Of a DNA stretch of 64,000 nt, positions 42,729 to 52,486 are shown piece after piece. The DNA lies in assembly GCA_030444405.1 (NCBI GenBank), contig JARFPM010000003.1, positions 1 to 64,000 of the forward strand. The letters are read 5' to 3'. Position numbers and translations under genes: made by a program. Below the pieces are notes generated by a model. It worked only from the letters and a program-made list of their open reading frames with translations. It had not been told where the DNA came from and did not search any database. Within the stretch, counting starts at the first letter, position 1. Each line of letters begins with the position of its first letter. Source of the stretch: Nitrospira sp. (GTDB lineage: Bacteria; Nitrospirota; Nitrospiria; Nitrospirales; Nitrospiraceae).

Positions 42729-43988
42729 ATGGCGACAAAACGCATCGCGATCGAGCAGCTCGTTCCCGGCATGTTCATCATAGAGATGGACGTCCCATGG
42801 TACCGAACCCCATTCCTCTCTCATAAACGGCTGATCAAGGACCTGCAGACCATCCAACTCATGAAGCAGCATGGGATCAGGATGGTGACCATCGATACCA
42901 GCAAAGGGTGCGACCTCCCGTCGGAGCCTTCGACGAATGCGCAGCACGCTGCAAGCCAACGCTCTACCAACCAGGATGCCCCCGCCCCTCCGGATCAAAA
43001 GGCCGGACGTACGCCTGAGATGAAAGCTGACGATCATTCCGTCACCGTAATCTACGCACAGGCTCAAGAAGCGGTTGAACGCATCTTCGAGGATCTTGAA
43101 CGGGGGATTTCACCTTCTCTTGAACCGACCAAGGCCATCGTGTCGAACGTGTTGGCACAGGTTCTCATCGACCGTGCCGGGATGGTCACCCAGATCGCCA
43201 TTCAGAAAATTAAGCAGTTCGACCGCTCCCTGACAGCTCATGCGCTGGACACCTGCATCTTGTCGCTCGTGGTGGCCATTGAGAGCGAATTGGATCAACC
43301 GACGCAAGAAAAGGTCGGCATGGGCGCGTTGCTGCATGACGCGGGGTATGTCCGCCTTCCACGCAATCTCGTTCGTAAACGGGAGGAATGCAGCGGACAA
43401 GATAAGACCCTTCTCGAACAGCATTGCAAGCTCGGCGTCACACTCCTCTCCGAGCATCCCGGTATGCACGAGGATGTCTTACGCATCGTCAGGGAGCATC
43501 ATGAGCGGGCCGATGGAAGCGGGTTTCCAGCCGGCCTAGGCAACGATCATATTTCACGCCTCGCGCAGATCGTCGGCATCGTCGATTTTTATGACGGCAT
43601 GGTTAGTCGACGCGGCGCACGTCCGGCTATGATTCCACACGACGCCGTTCGGCAACTCTTCTTAGCCGGGGAACGAGGGCATTTCGAAAAATCTCTCGTG
43701 GAACTCATGATTCGGAGCATCGGAGTCTACCCGGTCGGGAGCCTCGTCAGGCTCAATACGGGCGAACAAGCGGTCGTTGTCGGAGTCAACCCTCAGCAAC
43801 GACTCAAACCCCTTGTAAAAATCACGACCGACCCACAAGGAGGCTCCTATGCGACGCCGATCGAGGTGGACCTGGCTATACCATCCCTCGACCACACAGT
43901 CCGAACGGTGCTGCGTGTCCTAGACCCGGCCCAAGAACGGGTCAACATCGGCATACACCTGGACCAAGCCCTCTCACGAGCTGCATGA
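42729..43988 (+). CDS. HD-GYP c-di-GMP phosphodiesterase with DUF3391
   Basis: The 419-residue protein has an N-terminal DUF3391 domain ('IEQLVPGMFIIEMDVPWYRTPFLSHKRLI') and an HD-GYP domain. Metal and catalytic motifs are kept: 'LTAHALDTC', 'LLHDAGYVRLP', 'REHHERADGSGFPAGL' and 'FYDGM'. It should hydrolyse c-di-GMP. ATG 42729 fits the DUF3391 start and has AGGAG upstream; a start at 42687 is possible. It shares ATGA with the following hybrid kinase gene. Confidence 0.88.
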   Translation: MATKRIAIEQLVPGMFIIEMDVPWYRTPFLSHKRLIKDLQTIQLMKQHGIRMVTIDTSKGCDLPSEPSTNAQHAASQRSTNQDAPAPPDQKAGRTPEMKADDHSVTVIYAQAQEAVERIFEDLERGISPSLEPTKAIVSNVLAQVLIDRAGMVTQIAIQKIKQFDRSLTAHALDTCILSLVVAIESELDQPTQEKVGMGALLHDAGYVRLPRNLVRKREECSGQDKTLLEQHCKLGVTLLSEHPGMHEDVLRIVREHHERADGSGFPAGLGNDHISRLAQIVGIVDFYDGMVSRRGARPAMIPHDAVRQLFLAGERGHFEKSLVELMIRSIGVYPVGSLVRLNTGEQAVVVGVNPQQRLKPLVKITTDPQGGSYATPIEVDLAIPSLDHTVRTVLRVLDPAQERVNIGIHLDQALSRAA

Positions 43989-46876
43989 TGAAACCGTCTG
44001 GACGGAAACGCAAACGCGACCGACGTCGACTTGTAGCCTTGCTTCCTACAGCCCCCATGGACCTCGATCTTCTCGAAGGACTTCCGCTGGCCACCGTCAT
44101 CCTCGACACTGACCTCACCGTATTGGCCGTTAACCGAGAAAGCCATCGGTTGCTTGGACCAGGGTTTCCTTCCTCCACCGTTCGATCCTTTCCATCCCTG
44201 TGGTCGATGCTCACCCAGTCCGACACAACCACCATTACAGCGCAACTGAACGGAGTGTTGAAAAGTCGCCGTCCGACTGCCGTGACGCAACATCTTCTCT
44301 TGCGGAAGGCAATCAACCCCGTTCCAGTGGAGTGGACTTGCGTGCCCAGTACGTACAATGGAAAGACCGTTCTGGTTATCAGCATTCGAGACTTGTCCCA
44401 TGAACTGGAATTGGAGCAGGATCGCGACCGATTGGCCGCGATCGCTGAGGAAAGTCCGTTACCGATGATCGAACTGGACCGGCATATGAGTCTGCTGTAT
44501 GCCAATCCAGCGATGATCTCCCTGCTCTCTCGATTCGGATACAGCCCCGAAGGATTTCCGAGTGTCGCCCCGCACAGCCTTCCGGACATCGTGCGACGCT
44601 GTCTCGCCACAGGCTATGTGCTGCATGATGAGGCAGTTGTGCTCCCAGAGGCCAGTTTTTCATGGACCTTCTGCCCGGTTCTCACTCATGGCATCGTGCG
44701 AGGCTATGCCACCGACATGACGAGCGTCCATAAGACGGAGCAGGCACTCCAACTATCCGCCGACCAACTTCGCCAGAGCAACCGCCGCCTGGACCAAGCT
44801 CTGGACGAGGCGAAGGAATCGGCACGCGTCAAGACGGCATTTCTAGCGACCGTCAGCCATGAACTCCGTACCCCCATGAACGGGGTGATCGGTATGACGA
44901 GCCTGCTGATGGAGACGTCCTTGACGCCTGAACAACAGTCCTACGCGGAGACCATTCGGCAATGCGGCGAAGCGCTGCTGCAGCTGATCAACGACGTGCT
45001 CGAATGCACCAAGATCGAGGCAGGGAAACTGGAACTGGAGTGCCTCGACTTCAATCTCAGAACCACTGTCGAGCAGGTGTTGGCACAATTCGCCGAACGG
45101 GCGGAGACGAAAGGACTGGAACTGACCGGACTTGTCCATGCCTCGGTCCCGACGGGACTTAAAGGCGACCCAGGCCGCCTGCGTCAGATCCTCAGCAATC
45201 TGGTCGCCAACGCGGTGAAGTTTACCGAAAAGGGCGAAGTGACCCTACAGGCCTACCTCGATGAAGACCTGCCGAACACCGCAGTCATCCGCTTCGAGGT
45301 CACGGACACCGGCATCGGAATCAATCCGAATACGCAAGCCAAACTGTTCCGTCCGTTCGTGCAGGCGGACAGCTCCACGACGAGAAAATACGGCGGTACC
45401 GGTCTTGGCCTTTCCATTTCCAAGCAACTCGTGGAATTGATGGGTGGACGGATTGGAGTGCGCAGCACCGAGGGACAGGGCACCACCTTCTGGTGCACCG
45501 CACGTCTCCGGAAACAGGCCGATTCCCCCCGCGCGATTCTTCCGACCGGGGATCTCACTGGAAAGCGTGTATTGATCGTCGACGACAACGAATCAAATCG
45601 TTTGATCCTCCACCATCTGGTATCAGGCTGGGGGATGGTGGACGACCTCGCGGAGGATGCCGAATCGGCTTTACACCGCATCGCGGAGGCGAAGCAGCGG
45701 GGATTGCCGTACGATCTCGCAATCTTGGACGTCATCATGCCGGGAAAGGATGGGCTACAGCTCGCGCGAGAGCTGCAAAGTCACCCGGCGGAATCCGGGA
45801 TTCGCCTCGTTGTGATGACCTCGATGCTGCAACGGGGCCATGCGGAACAAGCCCGTCAGGCCGGCGCGATGGGCTACCTGCCCAAACCCGTCCGCCATGA
45901 CGAATTACGCGACTGCCTACGGACCGTTCTCGGTATGCCCGAGAGCCAAGAGCCACAGGCGGCTCAAACACTCTCAGTCGTCCCTCAACTCGTCACCAGG
46001 CATACGGTCGCGGAGAATGTGCAGCATCGGCGCATTTTGATCGTAGAAGACAACATCGTCAACCAGAAGCTCGCCGTACGGATGGTCGAAAAACTGGGCT
46101 ATAAACCGGACGTCGTTGAAAACGGCAAAGAGGCGCTGACTGCGCTCGCCAAGGGAGACTATGCCGCCATCCTGATGGATTGTCAGATGCCCGTCATGGA
46201 TGGATTTGAGACAACCCGGTGCATTCGGGAACGTGAAGCGTCGGTAGCATCGCGTGACTCGCCCGATGGAAGCGCGAACCGTTCAGACACGGCTCCACAA
46301 TCGACTCCGCACATCCCGATTATTGCGGTCACCGCCAATGCGATGCAGGGCGATCGCGAGCGCTGCTTGGCAACCGGGATGGACGATTATCTCGCCAAAC
46401 CGATTAAGCTAGACGAACTGCGGAGCACCCTGGCACGTTGGGCATCGGCACCGCCCGATATGGTGGTCCCCAGTAAGCAGAAACCAATTCCCATCACGGC
46501 CGACCCGACTCGAGGAATCTTTGATCCCGCCAAAATGTACCAGAACATCGGCGGCGACAGTGAGTTGTTCGCTCAACTCGTCTGCCTGTTTCTCGATCGT
46601 CACCAAACCATGCTCACCGACATTAGAACGGCGCTGGCCGATGCCGATTCGATCGCCGTCGAGCGGATGGCCCACACCTTCAAAGGCACCGCCGGAAATC
46701 TTTGCGCCTCTGAGGTCGCACTCACCGCCGGTCGTCTCGAAGCAGTCGGCCGCCTCAACGCGCTTCACGACGCTCCTCCCGTCTACGCGCAGCTCGAACT
46801 CGAAGTCGCACGACTCGTCCGTTTGCTTGAATCCTACCGTAAAGGATACCAGCCCATCACCCAGGCAGCTGCCTGA
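43985..46876 (+). CDS. Hybrid histidine kinase with two receivers and an Hpt domain
   Basis: The 963-residue soluble kinase is BarA/ArcB-like in layout. Two PAS-like regions lie at about 18-125 and 155-255, then HisKA (His292 in 'FLATVSHELRTPMNG') and HATPase ('NLVANAVKFTEKG', 'DTGIGI', 'GGTGLGLSISKQLVELMGG'). The first receiver has 'LAILDVIMPGKDG' and the second 'AAILMDCQMPVMDG'. The C-terminal Hpt has 'MAHTFKGTAGN'. No membrane segments are seen, so the signal is probably cytoplasmic. It might feed the Hpt/receiver module at 10780-13267. The stop overlaps a 14-bp palindrome (46862-46875). Confidence 0.92.
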   Translation: MMKPSGRKRKRDRRRLVALLPTAPMDLDLLEGLPLATVILDTDLTVLAVNRESHRLLGPGFPSSTVRSFPSLWSMLTQSDTTTITAQLNGVLKSRRPTAVTQHLLLRKAINPVPVEWTCVPSTYNGKTVLVISIRDLSHELELEQDRDRLAAIAEESPLPMIELDRHMSLLYANPAMISLLSRFGYSPEGFPSVAPHSLPDIVRRCLATGYVLHDEAVVLPEASFSWTFCPVLTHGIVRGYATDMTSVHKTEQALQLSADQLRQSNRRLDQALDEAKESARVKTAFLATVSHELRTPMNGVIGMTSLLMETSLTPEQQSYAETIRQCGEALLQLINDVLECTKIEAGKLELECLDFNLRTTVEQVLAQFAERAETKGLELTGLVHASVPTGLKGDPGRLRQILSNLVANAVKFTEKGEVTLQAYLDEDLPNTAVIRFEVTDTGIGINPNTQAKLFRPFVQADSSTTRKYGGTGLGLSISKQLVELMGGRIGVRSTEGQGTTFWCTARLRKQADSPRAILPTGDLTGKRVLIVDDNESNRLILHHLVSGWGMVDDLAEDAESALHRIAEAKQRGLPYDLAILDVIMPGKDGLQLARELQSHPAESGIRLVVMTSMLQRGHAEQARQAGAMGYLPKPVRHDELRDCLRTVLGMPESQEPQAAQTLSVVPQLVTRHTVAENVQHRRILIVEDNIVNQKLAVRMVEKLGYKPDVVENGKEALTALAKGDYAAILMDCQMPVMDGFETTRCIREREASVASRDSPDGSANRSDTAPQSTPHIPIIAVTANAMQGDRERCLATGMDDYLAKPIKLDELRSTLARWASAPPDMVVPSKQKPIPITADPTRGIFDPAKMYQNIGGDSELFAQLVCLFLDRHQTMLTDIRTALADADSIAVERMAHTFKGTAGNLCASEVALTAGRLEAVGRLNALHDAPPVYAQLELEVARLVRLLESYRKGYQPITQAAA

Positions 46877-47277
46877 CTCACACCGTCAGTGTTTTGTGTG
46901 AATTCCGTCACCAACCATTCAAGCGTCATGCTCTCGGCAATCCCATCGTGGAGTAATTGAACGTATTTCCTCTTAAGGCATTGAGATGAGGATCCTGATA
47001 TGCCCGAAACCGCGCGCATACTCACTTGATGATCTCTAGATTGCGGACGACGAGTCAATAATGAGGTCTTGAGAACGAAACTGCACGAAGGTCTAGCTTC
47101 GGTGTAACGTCGGATCTTCCGTGCGCTTTCGATGGTGTCATTAAGGTAGAAAGCAACACTACTCAGGGATAGACGAACCTTTTCTGAACGGAGTATGTTG
47201 AGGAAGGAGTCTGTCGCTCAACATAGCAGAATGCACTCGCGCAGGTGAGAAATCAGAGCAGTTCGAGCTTTGATTGA
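46877..47277. other. Intergenic region between the hybrid kinase and fliW
   Basis: This 401-base convergent gap holds a small hairpin (46873-46877 with 46885-46889) followed by TTTT, which could end the kinase transcript. The perfect inverted repeat at 47194-47225 may end the fliW transcript. A minus-strand open frame (46834-47058, 74 codons) contains 'KRKYVQLLHDGIAESMTLEWLVTEF', which looks protein-like. It has no clear start signals and overlaps the kinase gene, so I do not annotate it. The rest shows no recognisable feature. Confidence 0.5.
47194..47225 (-). terminator. Perfect inverted repeat downstream of fliW
   Basis: TATGTTGAG (47194-47202) and CTCAACATA (47217-47225) form a perfect 9-bp stem with a 14-base loop, about 53 bases past the fliW stop. 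There is no strong U-tract, so termination is not certain. Confidence 0.5.
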
Positions 47278-47760
47278 CTAGACCTTACAATCGGCAATAA
47301 GGCCGGCCTCCGGCGTCTCGGACATCGCAGGACCTGAGACGGGAAACAACGGGTGCCGGGTGGGAAACTCTTCCGAGAGCACCAACTGCTTCCCGATTTT
47401 GGCCTTGTGGCTGATGACCAGCGGTCCTCGCAAGTTGGCGGTAATCCGACCAGGATCATCCGATGGAATGGTCAAGATCACAACCAACGACAAGTCTTCT
47501 TGCTCCCCAGCTCTGATTTCAGCCAAGGCATCGGCAGGAACATCGATCTGATAGCCTGGATGAAACAGGGCTGGATCCAGAATCACAAATGCCAGCGCCG
47601 GTTCTTCAACGGATTGAAGCCACTTGAAGGGAGCCTCGGTGTCATGGTCCAGAATGACATACCGTTGCTGCTCAGGGAAACCGAGCAGTCCCGAAGGAAA
47701 CGTCAAGACGCTTTCGTCGCGGACTTCGAATAATCCAAAACGAGTCGATGTACACTTCAC
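47278..47760 (-). CDS. fliW: Flagellar assembly factor FliW (CsrA antagonist)
   Basis: FliW binds CsrA and free flagellin, and so couples flagellin translation to secretion. The 160-residue protein has 'TSTRFGLFEV', 'LTFPSGLLGFPEQQRYVIL' and 'SLVVILTIPSDDPGRITANLRGPLVIS', all family hallmarks. I chose GTG 47760 (GAGG upstream), which gives the normal N-terminus; an in-frame TTG at 47781 overlaps csrA. It follows csrA by 10 bases, the classic order. Confidence 0.95.
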   Translation of the reverse strand: MKCTSTRFGLFEVRDESVLTFPSGLLGFPEQQRYVILDHDTEAPFKWLQSVEEPALAFVILDPALFHPGYQIDVPADALAEIRAGEQEDLSLVVILTIPSDDPGRITANLRGPLVISHKAKIGKQLVLSEEFPTRHPLFPVSGPAMSETPEAGLIADCKV

Positions 47761-47770
47761 GATGCTGTCC

Positions 47771-48016
47771 TCACGAAGCAATCCGGGATTTTGCAGGGAT
47801 CAAACGGCGCAATGCGTCGATGGGTACTACATCGGTCTTCGCAGCCAACCGGTTCTCTTCTTGAATCCTCGCATAGACCTCTTCCCGATGGACCGCAACC
47901 GCCGGCGGCGCCTCGATTCCGAGGCGGACTTGACCGCTTTTCAACCCAAGGACAACCACACGGATGTCGGGACCGATCGTGACACTTTCTCCACGTCGAC
48001 GGGTCAGTACCAGCAT
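47771..48016 (-). CDS. csrA: Carbon storage regulator CsrA
   Basis: This 81-residue RNA-binding translational regulator has the conserved core '[15 protein letters not shown]', '[31 protein letters not shown]', including the C-terminal RNA-binding Arg ('VRLGIEAP'). The tail after the core is slightly longer than in E. coli CsrA, as is common for FliW-linked CsrA. AAGGAA precedes the ATG. Probable targets include the fliC leader. Confidence 0.97.
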   Translation of the reverse strand: MLVLTRRRGESVTIGPDIRVVVLGLKSGQVRLGIEAPPAVAVHREEVYARIQEENRLAAKTDVVPIDALRRLIPAKSRIAS

Positions 48017-48086
48017 GTCAGTTCCTTAGCCGAACGAGGTCACACAGAACTATCGGCCATCAACCGCGTAAACTTGAGGTGCGATT

Positions 48087-49856
48087 TCAACGCAGATGTT
48101 TCAGGAGGGAGTTATCGAACAGCCGACCGAGCGTTTCGCCTGCTGCTTGAATGGCATATTCTTGCAAGGTGAGATCCGAGATGGTTCTGGCCAGGTCGAT
48201 ATCCTCATATGAAGAGAGCGTGTTGGTGGCCAGCACTTTGGTTTCTTCCAACGCAAAGGAAGTGGATTCCAAGCGGTTCGCCAAGGCGCCGATGGTGCCC
48301 TGCGCGGAGGTGACCTGGCTGAGGGCACGATCCAAGTCGCCCAAGCTCTCAACGATCCCGGCTTTGTGGTTTCCTCGTAATGCCGCCAGCAGATGTTGCA
48401 CCGCATCGAACAGATTCACAGAAGGACCGCTGAAGACTTGTTCACCTGGGACGTTCGTGGGAATAACTTCCCCGTCTGCGACTTCGACCTCATGGCTCCC
48501 GGAATCCCCGGCATATCTGGTATGGCTCACGATATGAAACAGGTCCCCAGAGGCTGGTGTTGAAGAGCCGTTGGTGATGCGCAGTTGAATTCCGTCAAAG
48601 ACGATCGGACCGCCTGACGTATATGGCTGATTGGCGAGTACCGTCTTCGGAGCAATTGCGACAGCAAATCGATCTCCGGTGGCGGGCCCTCCCTGTTGCC
48701 CATTTGCAAGGACGACGCGGAGACCATCGAATTCGATGGCACCGCCCGACACGTAGGAGTTCCCGGTCGAAATGGTGGTTCCCGTAGTCGTGTTCAGGAC
48801 GGAATACTGGGATGCTGAAGTGAACTGTATTTCATACGTGTCGAGAGTAATTCGCTGAGGATCAACGATGCCAGCATCGGCTCTGCCCAAGCGACCCGCA
48901 TTGGCAGAATTGGCGGTGACCGTAACCGGCGCTGAAATATTGACGATGTCGAAAGATCCAGACCCTGTAAACCTTACGGCATAATTATCAAAAGAGGCCG
49001 CACTCGTGTTCACGATTTCCCCTTGCGAGACCAACGCTCCTCCACTGTTCGCTGCTGCCGCATCCGTCGTCACTGTTGTCACAAAAGTCGCGGTACCGAC
49101 CCCGGCACTACCGCCATTGAACCCCAGCAGAGTGCGAGCCGAACCGCCCACCACTTCTACCTTCGAAGTCGGCCCTTCAGAATTGGAGGAGACGGCAAGG
49201 CGACCCTCTGCATAGGTGACAGAAACGCTTTTCCCCGCTGCAACTAAAGTTGAATCCGCATTGATGCGACTCTGCACTCGCGCGGCTAATTCGGGACCGC
49301 CAAGAGTCTCGGTGCCGCCGGTCAAGTCTATCGTGCCCGACGTCACACCGTCGATCTTGACCGTCAAGGTATCTGCGACGGCGTTGGTCACTGTAACAGG
49401 CGTAGCCAGCGCCAATCCCGTAGCGAACCCGTGGCGGCTCGTACCTCCGAACACCGGTTGATTCTCATCAAACTCGGTGTTTCCTAGTTGGAGCAAATGT
49501 TGGAGCAACTCCTTGATTTCATGTCCGCCGATGGCCCGCTCTGCCGCGCCATTGGTATCGGACGCATACTGAACCGCCAGCTGTCTGATACGAGAGAGCG
49601 CCGCGGTCGTACCTTGGAGAGAAGTATCAGCCAGTTCGACTCGCGTGGTGGCGACGGCGACATTGCGAAGATGCTGTTCAAGTTTTACCAATGTCGTCTT
49701 TTCTCCGACGATCCGATGGAAACGGCTGGGATCGTCAGAGGGTTGTAAGACCTGTTTACCGGTGGAGAGATGTTCTTGCAACCGCAGGGCCCTGGATCGA
49801 GCCCGCTGATAGTTATTGACAAGAAAGCCGAACACCTGTTGCTCGGTTACTCGCAT
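48087..49856 (-). CDS. flgL: Enlarged hook-filament junction protein FlgL
   Basis: FlgL joins hook and filament. The flagellin-like ends are conserved: N-terminal 'RVTEQQVFGFLVNNYQRARSRALRL' and C-terminal 'LARTISDLTLQEYAIQAAGETLGRLFDNSLLKHL'. At 589 residues it is much longer than usual (about 300-420). The extra middle contains a domain (about 153-243) shared with FlgK and an internal duplication ('YVSGGAIEFDGLRVVLANG' and 'YTSGGPIVFDGIQLRITNG'). It lies 16 bases after flgK. Confidence 0.93.
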   Translation of the reverse strand: MRVTEQQVFGFLVNNYQRARSRALRLQEHLSTGKQVLQPSDDPSRFHRIVGEKTTLVKLEQHLRNVAVATTRVELADTSLQGTTAALSRIRQLAVQYASDTNGAAERAIGGHEIKELLQHLLQLGNTEFDENQPVFGGTSRHGFATGLALATPVTVTNAVADTLTVKIDGVTSGTIDLTGGTETLGGPELAARVQSRINADSTLVAAGKSVSVTYAEGRLAVSSNSEGPTSKVEVVGGSARTLLGFNGGSAGVGTATFVTTVTTDAAAANSGGALVSQGEIVNTSAASFDNYAVRFTGSGSFDIVNISAPVTVTANSANAGRLGRADAGIVDPQRITLDTYEIQFTSASQYSVLNTTTGTTISTGNSYVSGGAIEFDGLRVVLANGQQGGPATGDRFAVAIAPKTVLANQPYTSGGPIVFDGIQLRITNGSSTPASGDLFHIVSHTRYAGDSGSHEVEVADGEVIPTNVPGEQVFSGPSVNLFDAVQHLLAALRGNHKAGIVESLGDLDRALSQVTSAQGTIGALANRLESTSFALEETKVLATNTLSSYEDIDLARTISDLTLQEYAIQAAGETLGRLFDNSLLKHLR

Positions 49857-49872
49857 AGCCGTGTTACTCTCC

Positions 49873-51897
49873 CTATCGTTTGAGCGAGATCAAGGTCGAC
49901 ATCAATTCATCGGCAGCGACAATCATGCGCGACGCGGCCTCAAATGCCCGTTGATACTTGAGAAGATTGACCAGTTCCTCATCAAGCGAGACACCCGACA
50001 CTTGCGCACGGAAGTTCTGTAATTGCTCATGACGAATTTCCTCCCCATCAAGGCGCTGACTCGCCACCTGTGAGGCCACTCCGAGGTCGGTCGCGGTTTT
50101 ACGGTAGGCGTCGATGAGCGTGGCATTGTGGAGGCCGGTGAGAGTTTTTGACTGGAGCGCGACTAGCGCCAATCCGTTCTGATTGTTCCCAGGAACACCC
50201 GCACGCGTCGATGATAGCGCAAGCTTGGATGGGTCTGACTGCGCAACGGTCACATCGCGAGCGGCATTCTCCCGCGAGTTGACGCTCAGGACATCGTTGG
50301 CGGCAGGTGCCCCACTAACGGTCACCGCAATTCCATCGATGTGGAACGTTTGAGGACCGCTATAGGTGCCGGACGCCGTGGTGCTCGTTCCTGCCGACAA
50401 CCCAAGGCTTGCCCTGGCCGTTCCACCGGTCACGTCCACGGAACTCGTACCCCCGACTGAATTCGACTGCAACAGCAATCGATTCGTCGTGCTGTCGAAC
50501 ATCACCGTCACCCGTCGGCCGGCCGCCGCAAGCGTCGAATCAGCGTTGACTTTGCTCTGGAGTTCCGACGCCATCGCCGCACCGGAGGTATACGGCCGTC
50601 CCGGTGATACAGCACCGTTCAGAGTAATGGTTCCCGACGTCGTTCCGTCCACTGTCACAACCAAGGTATCGTTCGCTCCTGTAACGATGTTCAACGGTGC
50701 ATCGACTGTTGGAGGAACGATGGCGCTTCCTGTGTAATTGCCGTTGATACCGATCCCAGTGGTTGCATCGACGATCGCGTAACTATTACCCCCACTGAAC
50801 CTGATCTCATAGTCATGAAAGGTCAAAAGACTCGGCGCAGTCACTGCTCCATTGCCGATTGATCCGGTTCCAACATTCGTGGAGGGCGCTTTTGTTGTGA
50901 CTGATAACCCGGAAAAGAAGTCCTGCCCGGTTGACCCGTCGAGACCATACCCCACGCGATGAATTTGGTTGACCTCATTCAAGAGAGATCCGGCCAATGC
51001 ATCGATTCCTTGCTGAACCGAAGGAATCGTTCCGTCTCGCACATCAATGAGTCCACGCAGCCTCCCGCCGGCGATCAAGTTGTTAATGACGCTCGGCTGA
51101 GTTCCTCCGATATCGTATCCGATATCCAAGAGACCCTGGTTGTCAGAGGATTCCACCCCGACCAGATTCCGCGTCGTTTCTTGATCAACCAAGACAAGCC
51201 CGCGGGCCGTGAACACTGAAACAGTGCCGTCAGGTCGATCGAGAGTCGACACCTCGATCCTCGTGGCTAACTCATTGACGGCCAAGTCGCGCTGATCTCG
51301 AAGATCATTGGCGTTCTGACCGCTGACCTCGGCGGATTTAATCTGGGTATTAAACTCGGCGATCTTTCTCGTCAGGCTGTTGATCTCACGAATGTTTACA
51401 CCGATTTGCACGTCGACGGCACGACGAGTACCTGTCAAATCTGCGTTGATTTGATGAAAGGTACCAGCCAGCGTCGAGGCCTTTGCCAACACAACCGAAC
51501 GCGGTGTGACCTGAGAAGGCGTCGTAGAAGCATCCTGCAGAGCCCTAAAAAACTCATTCAGTTGTCCCGCCAAACCTTGCCCGCGAGCATCCCCGAAAAG
51601 ACTCTCCAATCTCCGCAGATCATCCCTCGTAACGGTGAATTGACCCAGACCTTCCTGAGACTTTGTCAGCTCACGGTTCAAAAATACGTCCACTGCCCGC
51701 CGGATTTGCTCAATTCTGACGCCGGTGCCGACTTGCCCGGGGAGGCCGTCAACAGGCCGTTCTTCTGTTAGGATGACTTCCTGTCGGGAAAAACCCGGCG
51801 TGTTGACGTTGCTGATGTTGTGGCCGGTAACCGTCAATGCCTGTTGAGCGGTGAAAAGAGCGGACTTCGCGACATCGAGTAAGGCGTTCAGTCCCAT
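49873..51897 (-). CDS. flgK: Hook-associated protein FlgK with extra repeat domain
   Basis: FlgK (674 residues) is the first hook-filament junction protein. The N-terminus has 'LDVAKSALFTAQQALTVTGHNISNVNTPGFSRQEV' and the C-terminus 'VSLDEELVNLLKYQRAFEAASRMIVAADELM'. A region at about 400-500 ('DTLVVTVDGTTSGTITLNGA', 'LQSKVNADSTLAAAGRRVTV', 'SVDVTGGTARASLGL') is clearly homologous to one in FlgL. The repeat-rich middle explains its size. It follows flgN by 6 bases. Confidence 0.95.
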   Translation of the reverse strand: MGLNALLDVAKSALFTAQQALTVTGHNISNVNTPGFSRQEVILTEERPVDGLPGQVGTGVRIEQIRRAVDVFLNRELTKSQEGLGQFTVTRDDLRRLESLFGDARGQGLAGQLNEFFRALQDASTTPSQVTPRSVVLAKASTLAGTFHQINADLTGTRRAVDVQIGVNIREINSLTRKIAEFNTQIKSAEVSGQNANDLRDQRDLAVNELATRIEVSTLDRPDGTVSVFTARGLVLVDQETTRNLVGVESSDNQGLLDIGYDIGGTQPSVINNLIAGGRLRGLIDVRDGTIPSVQQGIDALAGSLLNEVNQIHRVGYGLDGSTGQDFFSGLSVTTKAPSTNVGTGSIGNGAVTAPSLLTFHDYEIRFSGGNSYAIVDATTGIGINGNYTGSAIVPPTVDAPLNIVTGANDTLVVTVDGTTSGTITLNGAVSPGRPYTSGAAMASELQSKVNADSTLAAAGRRVTVMFDSTTNRLLLQSNSVGGTSSVDVTGGTARASLGLSAGTSTTASGTYSGPQTFHIDGIAVTVSGAPAANDVLSVNSRENAARDVTVAQSDPSKLALSSTRAGVPGNNQNGLALVALQSKTLTGLHNATLIDAYRKTATDLGVASQVASQRLDGEEIRHEQLQNFRAQVSGVSLDEELVNLLKYQRAFEAASRMIVAADELMSTLISLKR

Positions 51898-51903
51898 CGA
51901 TCT

Positions 51904-52428
51904 TCACCCCTGCCGCCTGATCAACGCAGCCGGCATACCGCTATCGCTTCGAGCACCCGATACTGTATAGAGGTCATCCCCTGGAGATGGTTGGCGGTGA
52001 GCCTCCATTGCCCGAATGAGAAACGATTGAATATTCTTAATCAGTAACTGATTGACCGCGATCTCGTGCTTCACCGCCCGGACCTGATCCGCAAGTCGCT
52101 CATACTGTTGCAGAATTAGTCCCATCTGTGGGCTTTGAGTCCGGCGTAGAATTTCTGTCAGCGTTCGTCCGGCTTCCGGTACGTGACAGGCAACTGCCAG
52201 GCGATCCAGGACCTCATCCAGCTCTTCCTTCAGACTGCGAAGGCACTCAAGAATCGACATTCTGGATTGATTGAGTGAAACGAACTTCTGGATCTCCATG
52301 CCTTTGATGGCTTCTCGCTCTTGAACGATGTTTTGTGCGAGGAGGTCACACTGAACGGATTCGCGGGTGAGGATATCGGTCAACTCATCAAGAGAGATCG
52401 AGGCATTCACAATCGGCAACCTGCCCAT
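51904..52428 (-). CDS. flgN: FlgN-like export chaperone
   Basis: The 174-residue helical protein resembles FlgN, the chaperone of FlgK and FlgL. It has long helices ('VQCDLLAQNIVQEREAIKG', 'LRSLKEELDEVLDRLAV') and lies directly upstream of flgK. The C-terminus has 'DLYTVSGARSDSGMP', like the disordered FlgN tail. Family conservation is low, so position is important. Confidence 0.82.
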   Translation of the reverse strand: MGRLPIVNASISLDELTDILTRESVQCDLLAQNIVQEREAIKGMEIQKFVSLNQSRMSILECLRSLKEELDEVLDRLAVACHVPEAGRTLTEILRRTQSPQMGLILQQYERLADQVRAVKHEIAVNQLLIKNIQSFLIRAMEAHRQPSPGDDLYTVSGARSDSGMPAALIRRQG

Positions 52429-52486
52429 CCATGGGCCAGATCGGAGGCCCGTTCGTTGCTGTCGCGCCTACAAAGGTCGAAGATGT

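Noticed and set aside
46834-47058. 74-codon minus-strand ORF as a gene
   Set aside because: It overlaps the end of the hybrid kinase gene, has no ribosome binding site and no recognisable domain.
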